A stretch of 64,000 bases of DNA from Planctomycetota bacterium (GTDB lineage Bacteria > Planctomycetota > SZUA-567 > H5-PLA8). The number at the start of each line of letters is the position of its first letter. Positions within the stretch are counted from its first letter, which is position 1. The translations under genes and the position numbers were made by a program. Positions 45,629 through 54,864 of the stretch are shown here, in pieces. The stretch is taken from positions 682,001 through 746,000 of the forward strand of contig JABTUM010000003.1 of the NCBI GenBank assembly GCA_015075375.1, read 5' to 3'. The notes beneath the pieces were generated by a model. It saw nothing but the letters and a program-made list of their open reading frames with translations. It searched no databases and had not been told where the DNA came from.

Positions 45629-47269
45629 CTAGCGCGCGAAGAGCAGCCAGATCAGGACCAGGACCGGGATCAGGATCGGAATGGCGTAGCGCAGGATGTA
45701 CCCGAAGAAGCTGGGCATCTGCACTCCGCTCGATTCACTGATCGCCTTGACCATGAAATTCGGCGCATTGCCGATGTAGGTGTTGGCTCCGAAGAAGACC
45801 GCTCCCAGCGAGATCGCGAGCAGGAAGTCGCCCGCGGCATGCCCGGAGCCGGCAACGTTTTCGAGGTGCAACCACTGCGGGGTACCGGCGGCCTTGCCCA
45901 TTTCCAGCCCCGCCAAACCGTGCCCAGCGGACAGGAAATTGAGGTAGGTCGGCGCGTTGTCCAAGAAGGAGGAGAGCGCCCCGGTGGCCCAATAGAATGC
46001 GGTGGGCGAAGATACGCCCAGCGAGCTGGCGTTGTTGCCCAAGTAATCGAGTGCCGGAACCATCGTGGCGAAGAGTCCCACAAATAGGAATCCCACCTCC
46101 TTGATCGGACCGAAGGTGAACTCGTTGGCTTTCAAGTTTTCCTGACTGGAGAACTTGTAGGCGGCGATGGCGGCGACAATTTGAAGCACGGCGCCCCAGC
46201 CGTGCGCATGGATACCCATGCCTTCCAGAATCCCATCCAGGAACACGCCAAAGAGCACGATGGCCAGAAAGACTACGTTCAGGTATCCACTCACCTTGAT
46301 CGCGTTCGGCTCGGTGTCGGGCGTCGCGTCTTCCGACTTCTCGTACTGATGCAGCGCCTTGGTGTCGAGCACGTAGAAAATACCCAGGAGCAGCACCAGA
46401 CAGGTCGCCCAAGCCGGCGCGCAGTGAATCATCGTCCAGGTAAACGGAACGCCCTGCAGGTAGCCCAGAAACAGCGGCGGATCGCCGATGGGCGTCAAGC
46501 AGCCGCCGCAGTTGGCGACGATGAAGATAAACAGGACGATGTGGAACGCCTTGACGCGATGCTTGTTGATGCGGATGAACGCGCGAATCAAGAGCGCCGC
46601 GGCGCCGGTCGTGCCGATCACGTTCGCAATCACCCCGCCGATGGCAAGGATCAGCGTATTCAGCCAAGGTTTGCCGCGGCCTTTGATGTCGATCAGGATG
46701 CCGCCGGTGACGACATACAGGGCGCCGACGAGTGCGATAAACTGTAGGTACTCCATGCCGACGTGCACCATTTTGTGCCCGCCGTACCCCGGAACGCCCT
46801 TCAGCGAGGTGAATGCATTCAGCGCCACGAAGTAGTAGCTGATCATTATGCCGCCGAGGAAGAACGCGAAGTCGGGGAAATGGTGCTCCCAGAAATGCAG
46901 GTTGATGAACGGCATCAGTGCGATGGCCAGCAAGAGCAAGGCAAAAGGAATGGCATGCCAAGGCCGGATGTCCGGCGCTTTGATGGTCATGGGATCGACG
47001 AGCGCTTCGGCGTGTCCATGCTCTTCGTGCTCGCCGTGCGCATGATCCACATGGTCGTCATGCCCCTGCTTGGACGCCTCGTACTCCTCTTTCATCTTCT
47101 CGACGGTGGTGCCGCGTGTCTCGGCGATCTTCTCCAGGGGAATCGTGTCGGGCGCGGGCAGCACCTTCGCCAGAATCGCGCCCAGCACCAGCCCGGCGAT
47201 GGCGGTTAGAATCCAGCACTTAGGTCCCTGAAAGCCAGGCTTCGCGTGGCCGTGTGCAGAGTCGCTCAA
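45629..47269 (-). CDS. NhaD-type sodium/proton antiporter with His-rich segment
   Basis: A 546-residue, multi-spanning membrane protein of the ion transporter superfamily: GGVIANVIGTTGAAALLIRAF, NCGGCLTPIGDPPLFLGYLQGVPF and SSFLDNAPTYLNFLSAG are the conserved inner-channel blocks of NhaD-type Na+/H+ antiporters. A hydrophilic segment rich in His (near residues 68-88, with HDDHVDHAH) sits between the first two helix sets and may bind metal or sense pH. The start is TTG at 47269, chosen because AAGGA lies 8 bases upstream and the product begins SDSAHGHA. A hairpin is present in the leader. Confidence 0.85.
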   Translation of the reverse strand: MSDSAHGHAKPGFQGPKCWILTAIAGLVLGAILAKVLPAPDTIPLEKIAETRGTTVEKMKEEYEASKQGHDDHVDHAHGEHEEHGHAEALVDPMTIKAPDIRPWHAIPFALLLLAIALMPFINLHFWEHHFPDFAFFLGGIMISYYFVALNAFTSLKGVPGYGGHKMVHVGMEYLQFIALVGALYVVTGGILIDIKGRGKPWLNTLILAIGGVIANVIGTTGAAALLIRAFIRINKHRVKAFHIVLFIFIVANCGGCLTPIGDPPLFLGYLQGVPFTWTMIHCAPAWATCLVLLLGIFYVLDTKALHQYEKSEDATPDTEPNAIKVSGYLNVVFLAIVLFGVFLDGILEGMGIHAHGWGAVLQIVAAIAAYKFSSQENLKANEFTFGPIKEVGFLFVGLFATMVPALDYLGNNASSLGVSSPTAFYWATGALSSFLDNAPTYLNFLSAGHGLAGLEMGKAAGTPQWLHLENVAGSGHAAGDFLLAISLGAVFFGANTYIGNAPNFMVKAISESSGVQMPSFFGYILRYAIPILIPVLVLIWLLFAR

Positions 47270-47466
47270 AGGAGAAATTCCTTCAAAGGGATGGCGTGAC
47301 GCCCATCACCCGGCTGCTTATAGAGCGGGTTTATGCGTTGTTAACGAACGGCGTAAGCGAAACTTTCGTACTCGAATCGCGCGTCCGTGACTAGTGTATT
47401 CCGAACCTGCATGCCGTGGCCGTGCAAGACCTTGACTCGGCACGCGGCTCGGCGACAAAGGACCAA

Positions 47467-48258
47467 ATGAAAGCCGAAGAACTCAATAAGCTGCTGCGCG
47501 ATGTGAAAAGCGGGCGTCTTTCGACCGACGAAGCGGCGAAGCGTTTGGCGCAGTTGCCATACGCTGAACTGGGCTTCGCGAAGTTTGACCATCACCGCAC
47601 GCTGCGTTGCGGCATGGGCGAAGTCGTCTTCGCGGCGGGCAAGCGCACCGACGATTTGCTGGCGATCGTCGCTCACGCACGCAAGCATCACCCCATGGTG
47701 CTTTGCACACGCGCGAACGCACGCCAAGCGAGCGCATTGCTGGAGGCTTGGCCCGGCGCGCACCATCATCCTCGCGCGCGGACCGTACGCGTAGGTCCGG
47801 CGCCCAAGCCCGACCCGAAGCAACGGCCCGTCTTCGTGGTCAGCGCCGGAACCAGCGACGCGGGCCCGGCCGAGGAAGCGCGCGAGACACTGGCAGCCTT
47901 CGGCGTGCGCGCCGAAGGGATTCACGACGTGGGCGTCGCGGGCCTGCATCGGTTGCTGGATCAGATGGACCGCCTTCGCGGTGCGGCGGCGCTGATCGTC
48001 GTGGCAGGCATGGAAGGCGCGCTGCCCAGCGTCGTCGGCGGGCTGGTGGCATGCCCGGTCGTCGCGGTGCCGACGAGCGTGGGGTACGGCGCAAGCTTCG
48101 GCGGGGTGGCGGCGTTGCTCGCAATGCTGAACAGTTGCGCCGCCGGCATCACAGTGGTGAACATCGATAACGGCTTTGGGGCGGCGGCGGCGGTCATGCG
48201 CATGCTGAACGGTTCGGCCAAGCATTCCGCCAAGCGAGCCGCTCGGCACAAACGATAG
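47467..48258 (+). CDS. larB: LarB-type nicotinate dinucleotide carboxylase
   Basis: LarB carboxylates nicotinic acid adenine dinucleotide and splits it, the first step to the nickel-pincer cofactor of lactate racemase. The 263-residue protein matches the family: DVKSGRLSTDEAAKRL near the N-terminus, DHHRTLRCGMGEVV, and an AIR-carboxylase-like C-terminal half (VVAGMEGALPSVVGGLVACPVVAVPTSVGYGASFGG). ATG at 47467 has AAAGGA 4 bases upstream; the upstream in-frame GTG is rejected. larC, larE and larA are not in the window. Confidence 0.88.
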   Translation: MKAEELNKLLRDVKSGRLSTDEAAKRLAQLPYAELGFAKFDHHRTLRCGMGEVVFAAGKRTDDLLAIVAHARKHHPMVLCTRANARQASALLEAWPGAHHHPRARTVRVGPAPKPDPKQRPVFVVSAGTSDAGPAEEARETLAAFGVRAEGIHDVGVAGLHRLLDQMDRLRGAAALIVVAGMEGALPSVVGGLVACPVVAVPTSVGYGASFGGVAALLAMLNSCAAGITVVNIDNGFGAAAAVMRMLNGSAKHSAKRAARHKR

Positions 48259-48291
48259 ACTCACTTCAATAGAAGGAGGCGCGGTCGAAAC

Positions 48292-48942
48292 ATGGGCGCT
48301 CCAGATACGATCCGGCAACTGGGTGAACTGGGCGTGATCCTGGTGATCCGCTGCGACAGCACCGACGAAGCGCTGCACGGAATCGCGGCGGTCCTGGCAG
48401 GCGGCATCCGCGCGATGGAGGTCACCTTTACGGTACCCGGTGCTCCGGACGTGATCCGCGCCGTCGGCAAGGAGTACGGGGACCGCGTGGTGCTGGGCGC
48501 GGGCACCGTGACGACCACCGAACAGGCCAAGCAGGCCTTCGACGCCGGTGCGAAGTACCTCGTCGCGCCGAACACGAACATACAGGTGATCGAATCTGCG
48601 CAACGGCTGGGGCTCCCGATGTTTCCCGGCGCGTTCACGCCGACGGAGGTGCAACGCGCTTGGGAACTGGGCGCCAGCGCCGTGAAAATCTTCCCCGCCA
48701 GCGTCGGCGGCCCCGATTACATTAAAGCACTGAAGGGACCATACCCCGATATCCCTATGGTCCCAACCGGCGGCGTAAACGATGAAACGGTAGGCGCCTT
48801 CTTTAAGGCCGGTGCGTTTGCGGTGGGCGCAGGCGGATCGCTTTTCGATAAGAAGCTCTTGAAAGCCAAAGAGTTCGCGAAGATGACGCAGATCGCGCAG
48901 CGTTTCATGCAGGCCGTGGCGGCGGCGCGCGGAAAGGCCTAG
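48292..48942 (+). CDS. eda: KDPG/KHG aldolase
   Basis: Cleaves 2-keto-3-deoxy-6-phosphogluconate (and 4-hydroxy-2-oxoglutarate) to pyruvate plus an aldehyde. The 216-residue product has the class I lyase pattern: MEVTFTVPG with Glu43, VVLGAGTVTT, APNTNIQVI, and the Schiff-base Lys132 in AVKIFPAS, with GPYPDIPMVPTGGV binding phosphate. AGGAGG lies about 12 bases before ATG. The family is certain; the physiological substrate could be another keto-deoxy sugar from polysaccharide breakdown. Confidence 0.9.
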   Translation: MGAPDTIRQLGELGVILVIRCDSTDEALHGIAAVLAGGIRAMEVTFTVPGAPDVIRAVGKEYGDRVVLGAGTVTTTEQAKQAFDAGAKYLVAPNTNIQVIESAQRLGLPMFPGAFTPTEVQRAWELGASAVKIFPASVGGPDYIKALKGPYPDIPMVPTGGVNDETVGAFFKAGAFAVGAGGSLFDKKLLKAKEFAKMTQIAQRFMQAVAAARGKA

Positions 48943-48947
48943 CCCCC

Positions 48948-49412
48948 GTGAGCGCGCCCGTGCCCCCGCCCCCGCCCGGCTGGAACAAAACCCTCGCCGA
49001 CCTCTTCGCCGAAGCGAAACGAGGGGAACGCAAGAGCATCGGGAATCAGGAAGCCGCATGGGCGCGCGCCTACGAACGCAGCCTGCTTCCCGCACAAACC
49101 CGCTTTCCCAAAAAGGGCGACCTCTACGAAGCGCTCGAAGACCTGACCGTGAACTATCTCACGGCATGGCAAGCTCCCTTCACCGGCGGAGCCGAATGCC
49201 TGATGCTAAAAGGTGACCGAGTGCTGGTGGATGACGAACCCGGGCAGGCCGAACCGATCACCGTGTATGCGCGGGCCGTAGATTACGAACGACTGGAACG
49301 GCGCATCGTTCCGGAGTCCGACCGGACGCACCCAAAATACGGCGGCTTCTATGTTGCGCTTAATACAGCGGATCTGAATACGAAGTTCCGGCTGGTGAGC
49401 GAGACGCTCTAA
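48948..49412 (+). CDS. Hypothetical protein
   Basis: A 154-residue protein with GTG start 5 bases after the eda stop; GGAAAGG lies 10 bases upstream inside eda. The sequence is Pro-rich at the start, then mixed helix (DLFAEAKRGERKSIGNQE) and a beta-rich part (LTAWQAPFTGGAECLMLKGDRVLVDD). It ends with a 4-base overlap with the YedE gene, which converges. No family recognised. Confidence 0.55.
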   Translation: MSAPVPPPPPGWNKTLADLFAEAKRGERKSIGNQEAAWARAYERSLLPAQTRFPKKGDLYEALEDLTVNYLTAWQAPFTGGAECLMLKGDRVLVDDEPGQAEPITVYARAVDYERLERRIVPESDRTHPKYGGFYVALNTADLNTKFRLVSETL

Positions 49413-50521
49413 GCGCCAGGCTGCGGCGATTGTTTCAAAAACCGCTGCACGGCGAACGCGTATACCGCACACACAAGAAGCCCCGCGACCACCGCAGCGC
49501 GTCCAGCGGCTGTCGGACCGCCGGCCGCATCGGCGCCGGCCGCCACCGAGACCAAGCCGAAATTGTGCGCGAGCGCACCGCCCAAAGCCAAGCCGCAGAC
49601 GCCCACGAACGCATCGCCGTTGCCTTCCCCCGCCATTACGAGTTGCCGGACCGGACACCCGCCGGCCAGCGCTCCGGTGAGACCCAGCAGCGCCAACGCC
49701 AGCACGTTCCAGAGTGCATCGCCGTGCGCGATCGGCTGCGGCTGCCAAGCCCATTGCGCTCGGCCCGTGACCAAGGCCGTCACGCCGTAACCGGCGATGA
49801 GCGCCAGTGCAGCCCAAGTCATCGCTCGATGCGCGGTGAAGGCCTGGCGCACAGACGAAACGGCGCAGAAGCCCGTCATCGAAAGAGCCGCCCCGCAGAT
49901 CAGCGCGACACCTAACGCCCATCCCCACGGCGCGTGCGGGGGCTTAGGTGTGGCGTCGTTCACGCCCGGTCCGGCGAGCACGCCGCCCACCAGGAAGAGG
50001 ACGAGCAGCCCCAACATCACGGCAGGACCAAGCAGGCCTACAGCAGCAGGAGCGGGTGCCGTTTTTCCGGCGCTGTAGCCGCGAGCCTCGAACCAGCGGC
50101 CCACGGCCACGCCAAAGACAAAGCCCGGGAGTCCCAGCCACGCGTGCAAGTCCCCGCCGCCCAAGCGTTGCAGCATTCGAAAGGGACAGCCGAGAAACAC
50201 CAAGGCTGCGACAGCCATCCAGAGACAGAGCACGAAGCGCCCAGCCGTGAATCCGCCCGAACGCGCTGCAAATCGCTTACCCAACAGCGCCGCCAGAAAT
50301 GCGCCAAGCACAAGCCCCGCGATCTCCGGACGCAAGTAGGCCGGACCTGCGATAAACAGCTTCAGGGCGCCCGCGGCATCGCGCAAAAAACACGCGCCGC
50401 AGAGGCCCATATTGCCAGGATTGCCGAGCGCCACGAGCGCCGCGGCGGCGACGCCTACTCCGGCGGCCAAGGCCACTCCCAGTGTCTGGCGTCCTTTTGA
50501 CGCATCTGCTTGCCGCAGCAT
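49409..50521 (-). CDS. YedE-family putative selenium transporter
   Basis: A 370-residue, multi-helix membrane protein. The Cys motifs are those of YedE/YeeE sulfur-transport-like proteins: GNPGNMGLCGACFLRDAAG, FLGCPFRMLQ, MTGFCAVSSVRQAF and GGCPVRQLVMAGEGN. Their Gly-Cys pairs are thought to carry thiosulfate or selenium compounds. Which substrate applies here is not clear. It is convergent with 48948-49412 (4-base overlap) and divergent from the hydratase gene. Confidence 0.85.
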   Translation of the reverse strand: MLRQADASKGRQTLGVALAAGVGVAAAALVALGNPGNMGLCGACFLRDAAGALKLFIAGPAYLRPEIAGLVLGAFLAALLGKRFAARSGGFTAGRFVLCLWMAVAALVFLGCPFRMLQRLGGGDLHAWLGLPGFVFGVAVGRWFEARGYSAGKTAPAPAAVGLLGPAVMLGLLVLFLVGGVLAGPGVNDATPKPPHAPWGWALGVALICGAALSMTGFCAVSSVRQAFTAHRAMTWAALALIAGYGVTALVTGRAQWAWQPQPIAHGDALWNVLALALLGLTGALAGGCPVRQLVMAGEGNGDAFVGVCGLALGGALAHNFGLVSVAAGADAAGGPTAAGRAAVVAGLLVCAVYAFAVQRFLKQSPQPGA

Positions 50522-50648
50522 AAAATGGGATCCCAGCGTTTCGAAAGCCGCACAAAGCCGGAAAAGTCTATCTCAGGCGAGGCACCGCGCGGGGGTAAAA
50601 GCAATGTGAGCTTTTCGGCGCGGCGGTTCTTGCGTAGCGTGGAGCTCT

Positions 50649-51629
50649 ATGAAAAAGCTCTCCCGCATTGGAAACCTTCGGTGTGTGCGCCGCATCCCGG
50701 ATCTGCCGCGGCGCCCGCGGAACGGACACAAAGGCACGTTTGGGCGCGTGCTGATCGTGGGCGGTTGCCGCGGGATGGCCGGAGCGCCGTGCCTGGCCGC
50801 GCGTGCGGCGCTGCGATCGGGCGCGGGGCTTGTGAAGGTCATAGTGCCCGAGCCGATCTGGGACCTCGTCGCCGCAAAGCTCGACGAGTGCACCACCGGC
50901 GGGCGGCCTGCGACGCGGCACGGCACCTTTGCGCGCGCCGGGCTCGTTCAAATCTGGAAGGAAGAACAAGCCAAGCACGACGTCACGGTGCTGGGCATGG
51001 GTTTGGGCGCCAACGCCGACCCCGTTACGGCCGCCGAGACGCGCGTCGCCGTCGCGGCATACCGCACTCCCCTGGTGCTCGATGCCGACGGGCTCAACGC
51101 CTTTCCGAAGCGGCGGTTGCAGGAAGTTGGGCGCGAGCGCGTGAAAGCCTTGCGTCTGGAAGTTTATAAGACCTCCACCGGCCGAGAGGCTTCAGGATGC
51201 GTGCCCCCGCCTCTGGTGCTTACTCCACACCCCGGAGAAGCCGCGCGAATGCTGGACCGGTCGGTTTCGCAGGTAGAAGCGGATCGACAAGGCTCGGCGC
51301 GCGAACTGGCGGCGCTGGCCGGACCCGGTGCGGTGGTCGTCCTTAAAGGTGCAGGCACTGTCGTCACGGACGGCGCACGCGTCTATGTCAACACCACAGG
51401 CAATCCGGGCATGGGCACCGGCGGTTCGGGCGATGTGCTGGCCGGGATCGTCGGCGCTCTGTTGGGGCAGCGCATGAGCGGCTTCGATTCGGCTGTGCTG
51501 GGTGTGTATTTGCATGGCCTCGCCGGCGACTTGGCCGCCGCGCGTTTGGGCGAACACAGCTTGATCGCCGGAGACCTGATCGAGGCACTGCCCGAGGCTT
51601 TTGTGAAGCACGGGAAGCGCCGTCGCTGA
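50649..51629 (+). CDS. nnrD: ADP/ATP-dependent NAD(P)H-hydrate dehydratase
   Basis: Repairs NAD(P)H hydrates. The 326-residue protein is a ribokinase-like fold: KGTFGRVLIVGGCRGMAGAP, LVLTPHPGEAARMLD, VVVLKGAGTVVTDG and the NTTGNPGMGTGGSGDVLAGI ATP/Mg block with catalytic Asp. In many bacteria this domain is fused to the NnrE epimerase; here it stands alone. GGAG lies 5 bases before ATG at 50649. It probably forms an operon with the membrane protein that follows. Confidence 0.88.
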   Translation: MKKLSRIGNLRCVRRIPDLPRRPRNGHKGTFGRVLIVGGCRGMAGAPCLAARAALRSGAGLVKVIVPEPIWDLVAAKLDECTTGGRPATRHGTFARAGLVQIWKEEQAKHDVTVLGMGLGANADPVTAAETRVAVAAYRTPLVLDADGLNAFPKRRLQEVGRERVKALRLEVYKTSTGREASGCVPPPLVLTPHPGEAARMLDRSVSQVEADRQGSARELAALAGPGAVVVLKGAGTVVTDGARVYVNTTGNPGMGTGGSGDVLAGIVGALLGQRMSGFDSAVLGVYLHGLAGDLAAARLGEHSLIAGDLIEALPEAFVKHGKRRR

Positions 51630-51646
51630 GTGGAAAGGAATCCGTC

Positions 51647-52342
51647 GTGTCGCTCGCACGCTGGAAAATAGTGTATTGGGCGGCGTTGGCGGCCAGCTTG
51701 GGTGGCATCTCTCTGTTTGCGCTACTGGTAGCCGAAAAGGGTCCTCCAACCGGTCGCGAAGTCTGGATCTGGCTTTGGCCCATCCTCTCCGTCCCGGTGG
51801 CGCTTTTTGCACTGCGCAGGTTAATGCAAAGCTACAAAATCGAGCCGCTAAGCGGTCCGGAATTATGGCAGCTTCAGATCCTCGACCTGATCGGTGCGAC
51901 CTTGGGCGCAGGTCTTGGATTGACGCTTTGGCAGAGCCTTTGGCCTGAATCGCTCGTTCCGCATGGCCTGTGCATGGTGTTGGTGTCGCTGGTATTTTTG
52001 GTGATCGGACTGCTTGCGGGCCGTCGAATCGGCCTGACCCAACCCTTCGGGCGGCTCCTGTATGCAGCCGGACTGATGCTCAGCATCTACGGGTTCTTAG
52101 CCTTAGGCGCCACCGTTACCATGCTGATCGTGGCAGGCATGTACGGAGAAAGTCCGTTTCGTATGATCAAGGAAATCGCGAAGGCGCAAGAACGTTGGGA
52201 ATTCGGACTCCTTTTTGCCCTGTGGTGCCTGCCGCCTGGAATGGCGCTCTGCTTCCTCAGTCGAAAAGGCCTGCCTCGCGAAATTTCCACGCCTGATCCG
52301 GCGCTGCCCGCCTCGTACTCCCCTGCGCAATCTGAAGACTAA
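51647..52342 (+). CDS. Multi-spanning membrane protein, unknown
   Basis: A 231-residue protein with five or six hydrophobic segments (YWAALAASLGGISLFALLV, ILDLIGATLGAGLGLTLW, MVLVSLVFLVIGLLAG, LLYAAGLMLSIYGFLALG, LLFALWCLPPGMALCFL). GTG at 51647 has AAAGGA about 8 bases upstream, 17 bases after the nnrD stop. No family recognised. Confidence 0.65.
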   Translation: MSLARWKIVYWAALAASLGGISLFALLVAEKGPPTGREVWIWLWPILSVPVALFALRRLMQSYKIEPLSGPELWQLQILDLIGATLGAGLGLTLWQSLWPESLVPHGLCMVLVSLVFLVIGLLAGRRIGLTQPFGRLLYAAGLMLSIYGFLALGATVTMLIVAGMYGESPFRMIKEIAKAQERWEFGLLFALWCLPPGMALCFLSRKGLPREISTPDPALPASYSPAQSED

Positions 52343-52355
52343 CCTTTCATTGGAA

Positions 52356-52389
52356 GTCAACCCTGTGGGGTAGGAAGATAGGGTTTGAC
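52356..52389. other. Imperfect inverted repeat upstream of the secreted HEAT-like gene
   Basis: GTCAACCCT and AGGGTTTGAC pair with one extra T around a GTGGGGTAGGAAGAT loop. It sits in the gap between the membrane protein and the secreted protein at 52444. No T-tract follows, so a terminator is uncertain. Confidence 0.3.
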
Positions 52390-52443
52390 CGGTGACTTAG
52401 CCGGCCATCCGGCGGTAGATGCCCCATAGGAGAGACCCTGCCC

Positions 52444-53643
52444 ATGCGTAATCCACTCGTGCACCTCCTTTATGGTTGGCTTTTCGGAATGCTTATGTCC
52501 GCGGCCGCCGAGGCGGGGACGATTCCCTCGAACGAAGCGGCGACCGTGCCCGGGATGGAAGTCGGCTCGTGGATCCGCGAGTCCTGGGGCAATACGGGTT
52601 CCGCCGAACGCCAGAGACAACGCAAACGGCAAGTCCTGAAGATTAGCTTCGACGGAGGCGAGCAGCCCAAGGCGTCGTTCAAGCACCTCACCGGTTTCAG
52701 CGCCGATGCGGCCGGAAAGGTGACGGTTCACGTCTACGCGCCAGACGAGCAAGCTCCGGAATTCGCGATCGCTTTGAGCACCACGCAGGCGTATGTCTGG
52801 CACGAATCGAAGACGCGGAAGCTCACCCAAGGCTGGAACAAGCTTGAGTTCCCGCTCGCCAAGGGCGAATGGAAGACCGAAGCGAGCAAGTGGCAATACG
52901 ATGCGGGGATCGACCATCTGAACGATATCCGCGCGGTGAACCTGATCGCTTTGAACGGCAAAACTTCGGGATGGCTGCTGGTCGAAGGGCTGCATTACGA
53001 CGGAGACGAGACGGCCAAGCGCGTGGCGGCGCTGATCGCGGAGATGGGCGGCACCGACTTCGAGAAGCAGGCTGCGGCGGAGCAGGAGCTGATCAAGATC
53101 GGGCGCCCGGCGATGGAAGCGCTGTACCAACTCAGCCGCAGCGACCGCACCGCCGTGATGCTCCGCGCCTCCTTCGCACTGCGCACCATCGAAGAAGCGC
53201 AGGAAGAGCTGCCCGAGAATCCCGAACTGCGCGAGAAGCTGATGGCGCAGCGCGAGGAGAACAAGTTCCAGGAAATGAGCGTGCGCTCGAGCTACATTTT
53301 GCGCTCGATGAAGAACGAGCAGGAGAAGCTGGCGCAGTTGGTGAAAGACGGCGCGGAGGAAGTGGCGCGCGCGCGGCTGGAAGTCGGGAACCTCAAGTCC
53401 ACCAAGCCCGAAGACCTGGAAGCGTACAAGAAGAACCTCGACGAACTGGACCGCCTGACCAAGCTGATTACGGCGGTGCTCGAACAATCGCTCACGACGC
53501 CGGAACCGGTTCCGGCCGAACCGGCCAAGGCCGAAGCACCGAAGCCCGACGCACCGGCCAAAACAGCCGCCGAACCGATGATGGAAAGTAAAACCATCGA
53601 AGGCAAGACCATGGAAGCCATGGAAATGAAGCCGAAGGAATGA
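52444..53643 (+). CDS. Secreted protein with carbohydrate-binding-like and HEAT-like parts
   Basis: A 399-residue protein. A signal peptide (LLYGWLFGMLMSAAAEAG) precedes a beta-rich domain (RQVLKISFDGGEQPKASF, VTVHVYAPDEQAPEFAIALS, KLTQGWNKLEFPLAKGEWKTEA) resembling carbohydrate-binding or hydrolase-associated domains. Helical HEAT-like repeats follow (LIKIGRPAMEALYQL), then a charged coiled coil and a Pro/Ala/Glu tail. Function unknown. Confidence 0.75.
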   Translation: MRNPLVHLLYGWLFGMLMSAAAEAGTIPSNEAATVPGMEVGSWIRESWGNTGSAERQRQRKRQVLKISFDGGEQPKASFKHLTGFSADAAGKVTVHVYAPDEQAPEFAIALSTTQAYVWHESKTRKLTQGWNKLEFPLAKGEWKTEASKWQYDAGIDHLNDIRAVNLIALNGKTSGWLLVEGLHYDGDETAKRVAALIAEMGGTDFEKQAAAEQELIKIGRPAMEALYQLSRSDRTAVMLRASFALRTIEEAQEELPENPELREKLMAQREENKFQEMSVRSSYILRSMKNEQEKLAQLVKDGAEEVARARLEVGNLKSTKPEDLEAYKKNLDELDRLTKLITAVLEQSLTTPEPVPAEPAKAEAPKPDAPAKTAAEPMMESKTIEGKTMEAMEMKPKE

Positions 53644-53793
53644 TGCGCCACTCCGTGCATTGTAATTAGCTGCAAATTATGCATTCAAATTCTCACTCTG
53701 GCCATCGGATGCCATACCCAGGAGCCATGGGTTCGAGTACGATTCCGGAGCGCCGCGCGCTGCGGCGCCCCGTATAATCTCGAAAGGCAGCTC

Positions 53794-54744
53794 ATGCGTG
53801 CGCCCCTGAAGTTGGCCTGCGTGCTCCTTGGCTTAGCGATCTTGGTCGCGCCCGCAGGCGCGCTCGAACAGATCTGGGAAGACCCCGCCGCCGCGGCAAC
53901 CGGGCAGCTTACGGTCGAACAGATCGAGCAGGCGCTGCGCGAACTGTCCAGCGACGAGTACGCGCGCCGCGCGCAGGCGTCCGACCGGCTGCGCACCCAC
54001 GCCGATCCCCGGGTGTTGGCGCGGCTGTACGATGCGCTCGAAAGCGATTTGTCCCCCGAAACGCGCATGGCCGTATCGAGTCTGCTGCCGACGGTGCGCA
54101 GCGCCGTGGGTGAAAAGGTGATGGTCAAGGATTTCCTGATCCTGGGCCCCTACCCCTTTCCCGATGGCATGCAGCCGCGCGATCATCAGGAAACGCGCGA
54201 CTGGCTCGATCTTGCCACCGGCGTACCCTCCGAAGGAACGCTCGATCCGGAAGCAAAATTGCCGCTCGACCCGGCCAAGCCGAAGGGCAAGCAACTCGAA
54301 TGGCAACGCCCGTACGCCGGCCTGCAGGGATCGGTCGATTTCACCACACTCTTCAAGCAGCGCCCCGAGTTCGCGAACGCATTCGCGCTCACGTACGTCT
54401 ACAGCGAACGCCCGCAGTCCGTACGCCTCTGGATGGGCAGCGACGACGGCATCGCCGTGTGGGTGAGCGGGACAAACGTGATCTGGAAGGACGTTCAGCG
54501 CGGCATGTCCCTGGACCAGGACCGCGCCGAGGCACAGCTTCAGGCGGGCTGGAATCCGGTGCTGATCCGGATTTCGCAAGGCTGGGGCGGCTGGGCTTTG
54601 GCTCTGCGCATCACCGACCGCCGCGGGCGGCCGTGGCCGGCGAAGCTGATCGACCCGCTCTGCGGAGGCCAACCTCGGCCGGCCGTTCCCGCTCCGAAGA
54701 AGCCACCCGTCGAAGCCGCGGAGCCCGCTCCAGCAGACAAGTAG
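53794..54744 (+). CDS. Secreted protein with PA14/GLEYA-like domain
   Basis: A 316-residue protein: signal peptide (LKLACVLLGLAILVAPAGA), a helical part, then a beta domain with FLILGPYPFPDG, YSERPQSVRLWMGSDDGIAVWVSG and AGWNPVLIRISQGWGGWALALRI. The last blocks resemble those in the 39280-43203 protein (WNQILIK). A TATAAT lies at 53773-53778, very close to ATG, with no clear -35. Ends in a Pro-rich tail. Confidence 0.75.
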   Translation: MRAPLKLACVLLGLAILVAPAGALEQIWEDPAAAATGQLTVEQIEQALRELSSDEYARRAQASDRLRTHADPRVLARLYDALESDLSPETRMAVSSLLPTVRSAVGEKVMVKDFLILGPYPFPDGMQPRDHQETRDWLDLATGVPSEGTLDPEAKLPLDPAKPKGKQLEWQRPYAGLQGSVDFTTLFKQRPEFANAFALTYVYSERPQSVRLWMGSDDGIAVWVSGTNVIWKDVQRGMSLDQDRAEAQLQAGWNPVLIRISQGWGGWALALRITDRRGRPWPAKLIDPLCGGQPRPAVPAPKKPPVEAAEPAPADK

Positions 54745-54864
54745 TGCGCCTGCCCGTATAGGGATTGCGGCGCGGGGCGTGCATGCTATTCTCCATCCCG
54801 CCCGGTCGTGCCCATTCGATGGCGAGTCGCCCTCCCCACACCCGGCAGGTTCGGAGTTTTCGTC

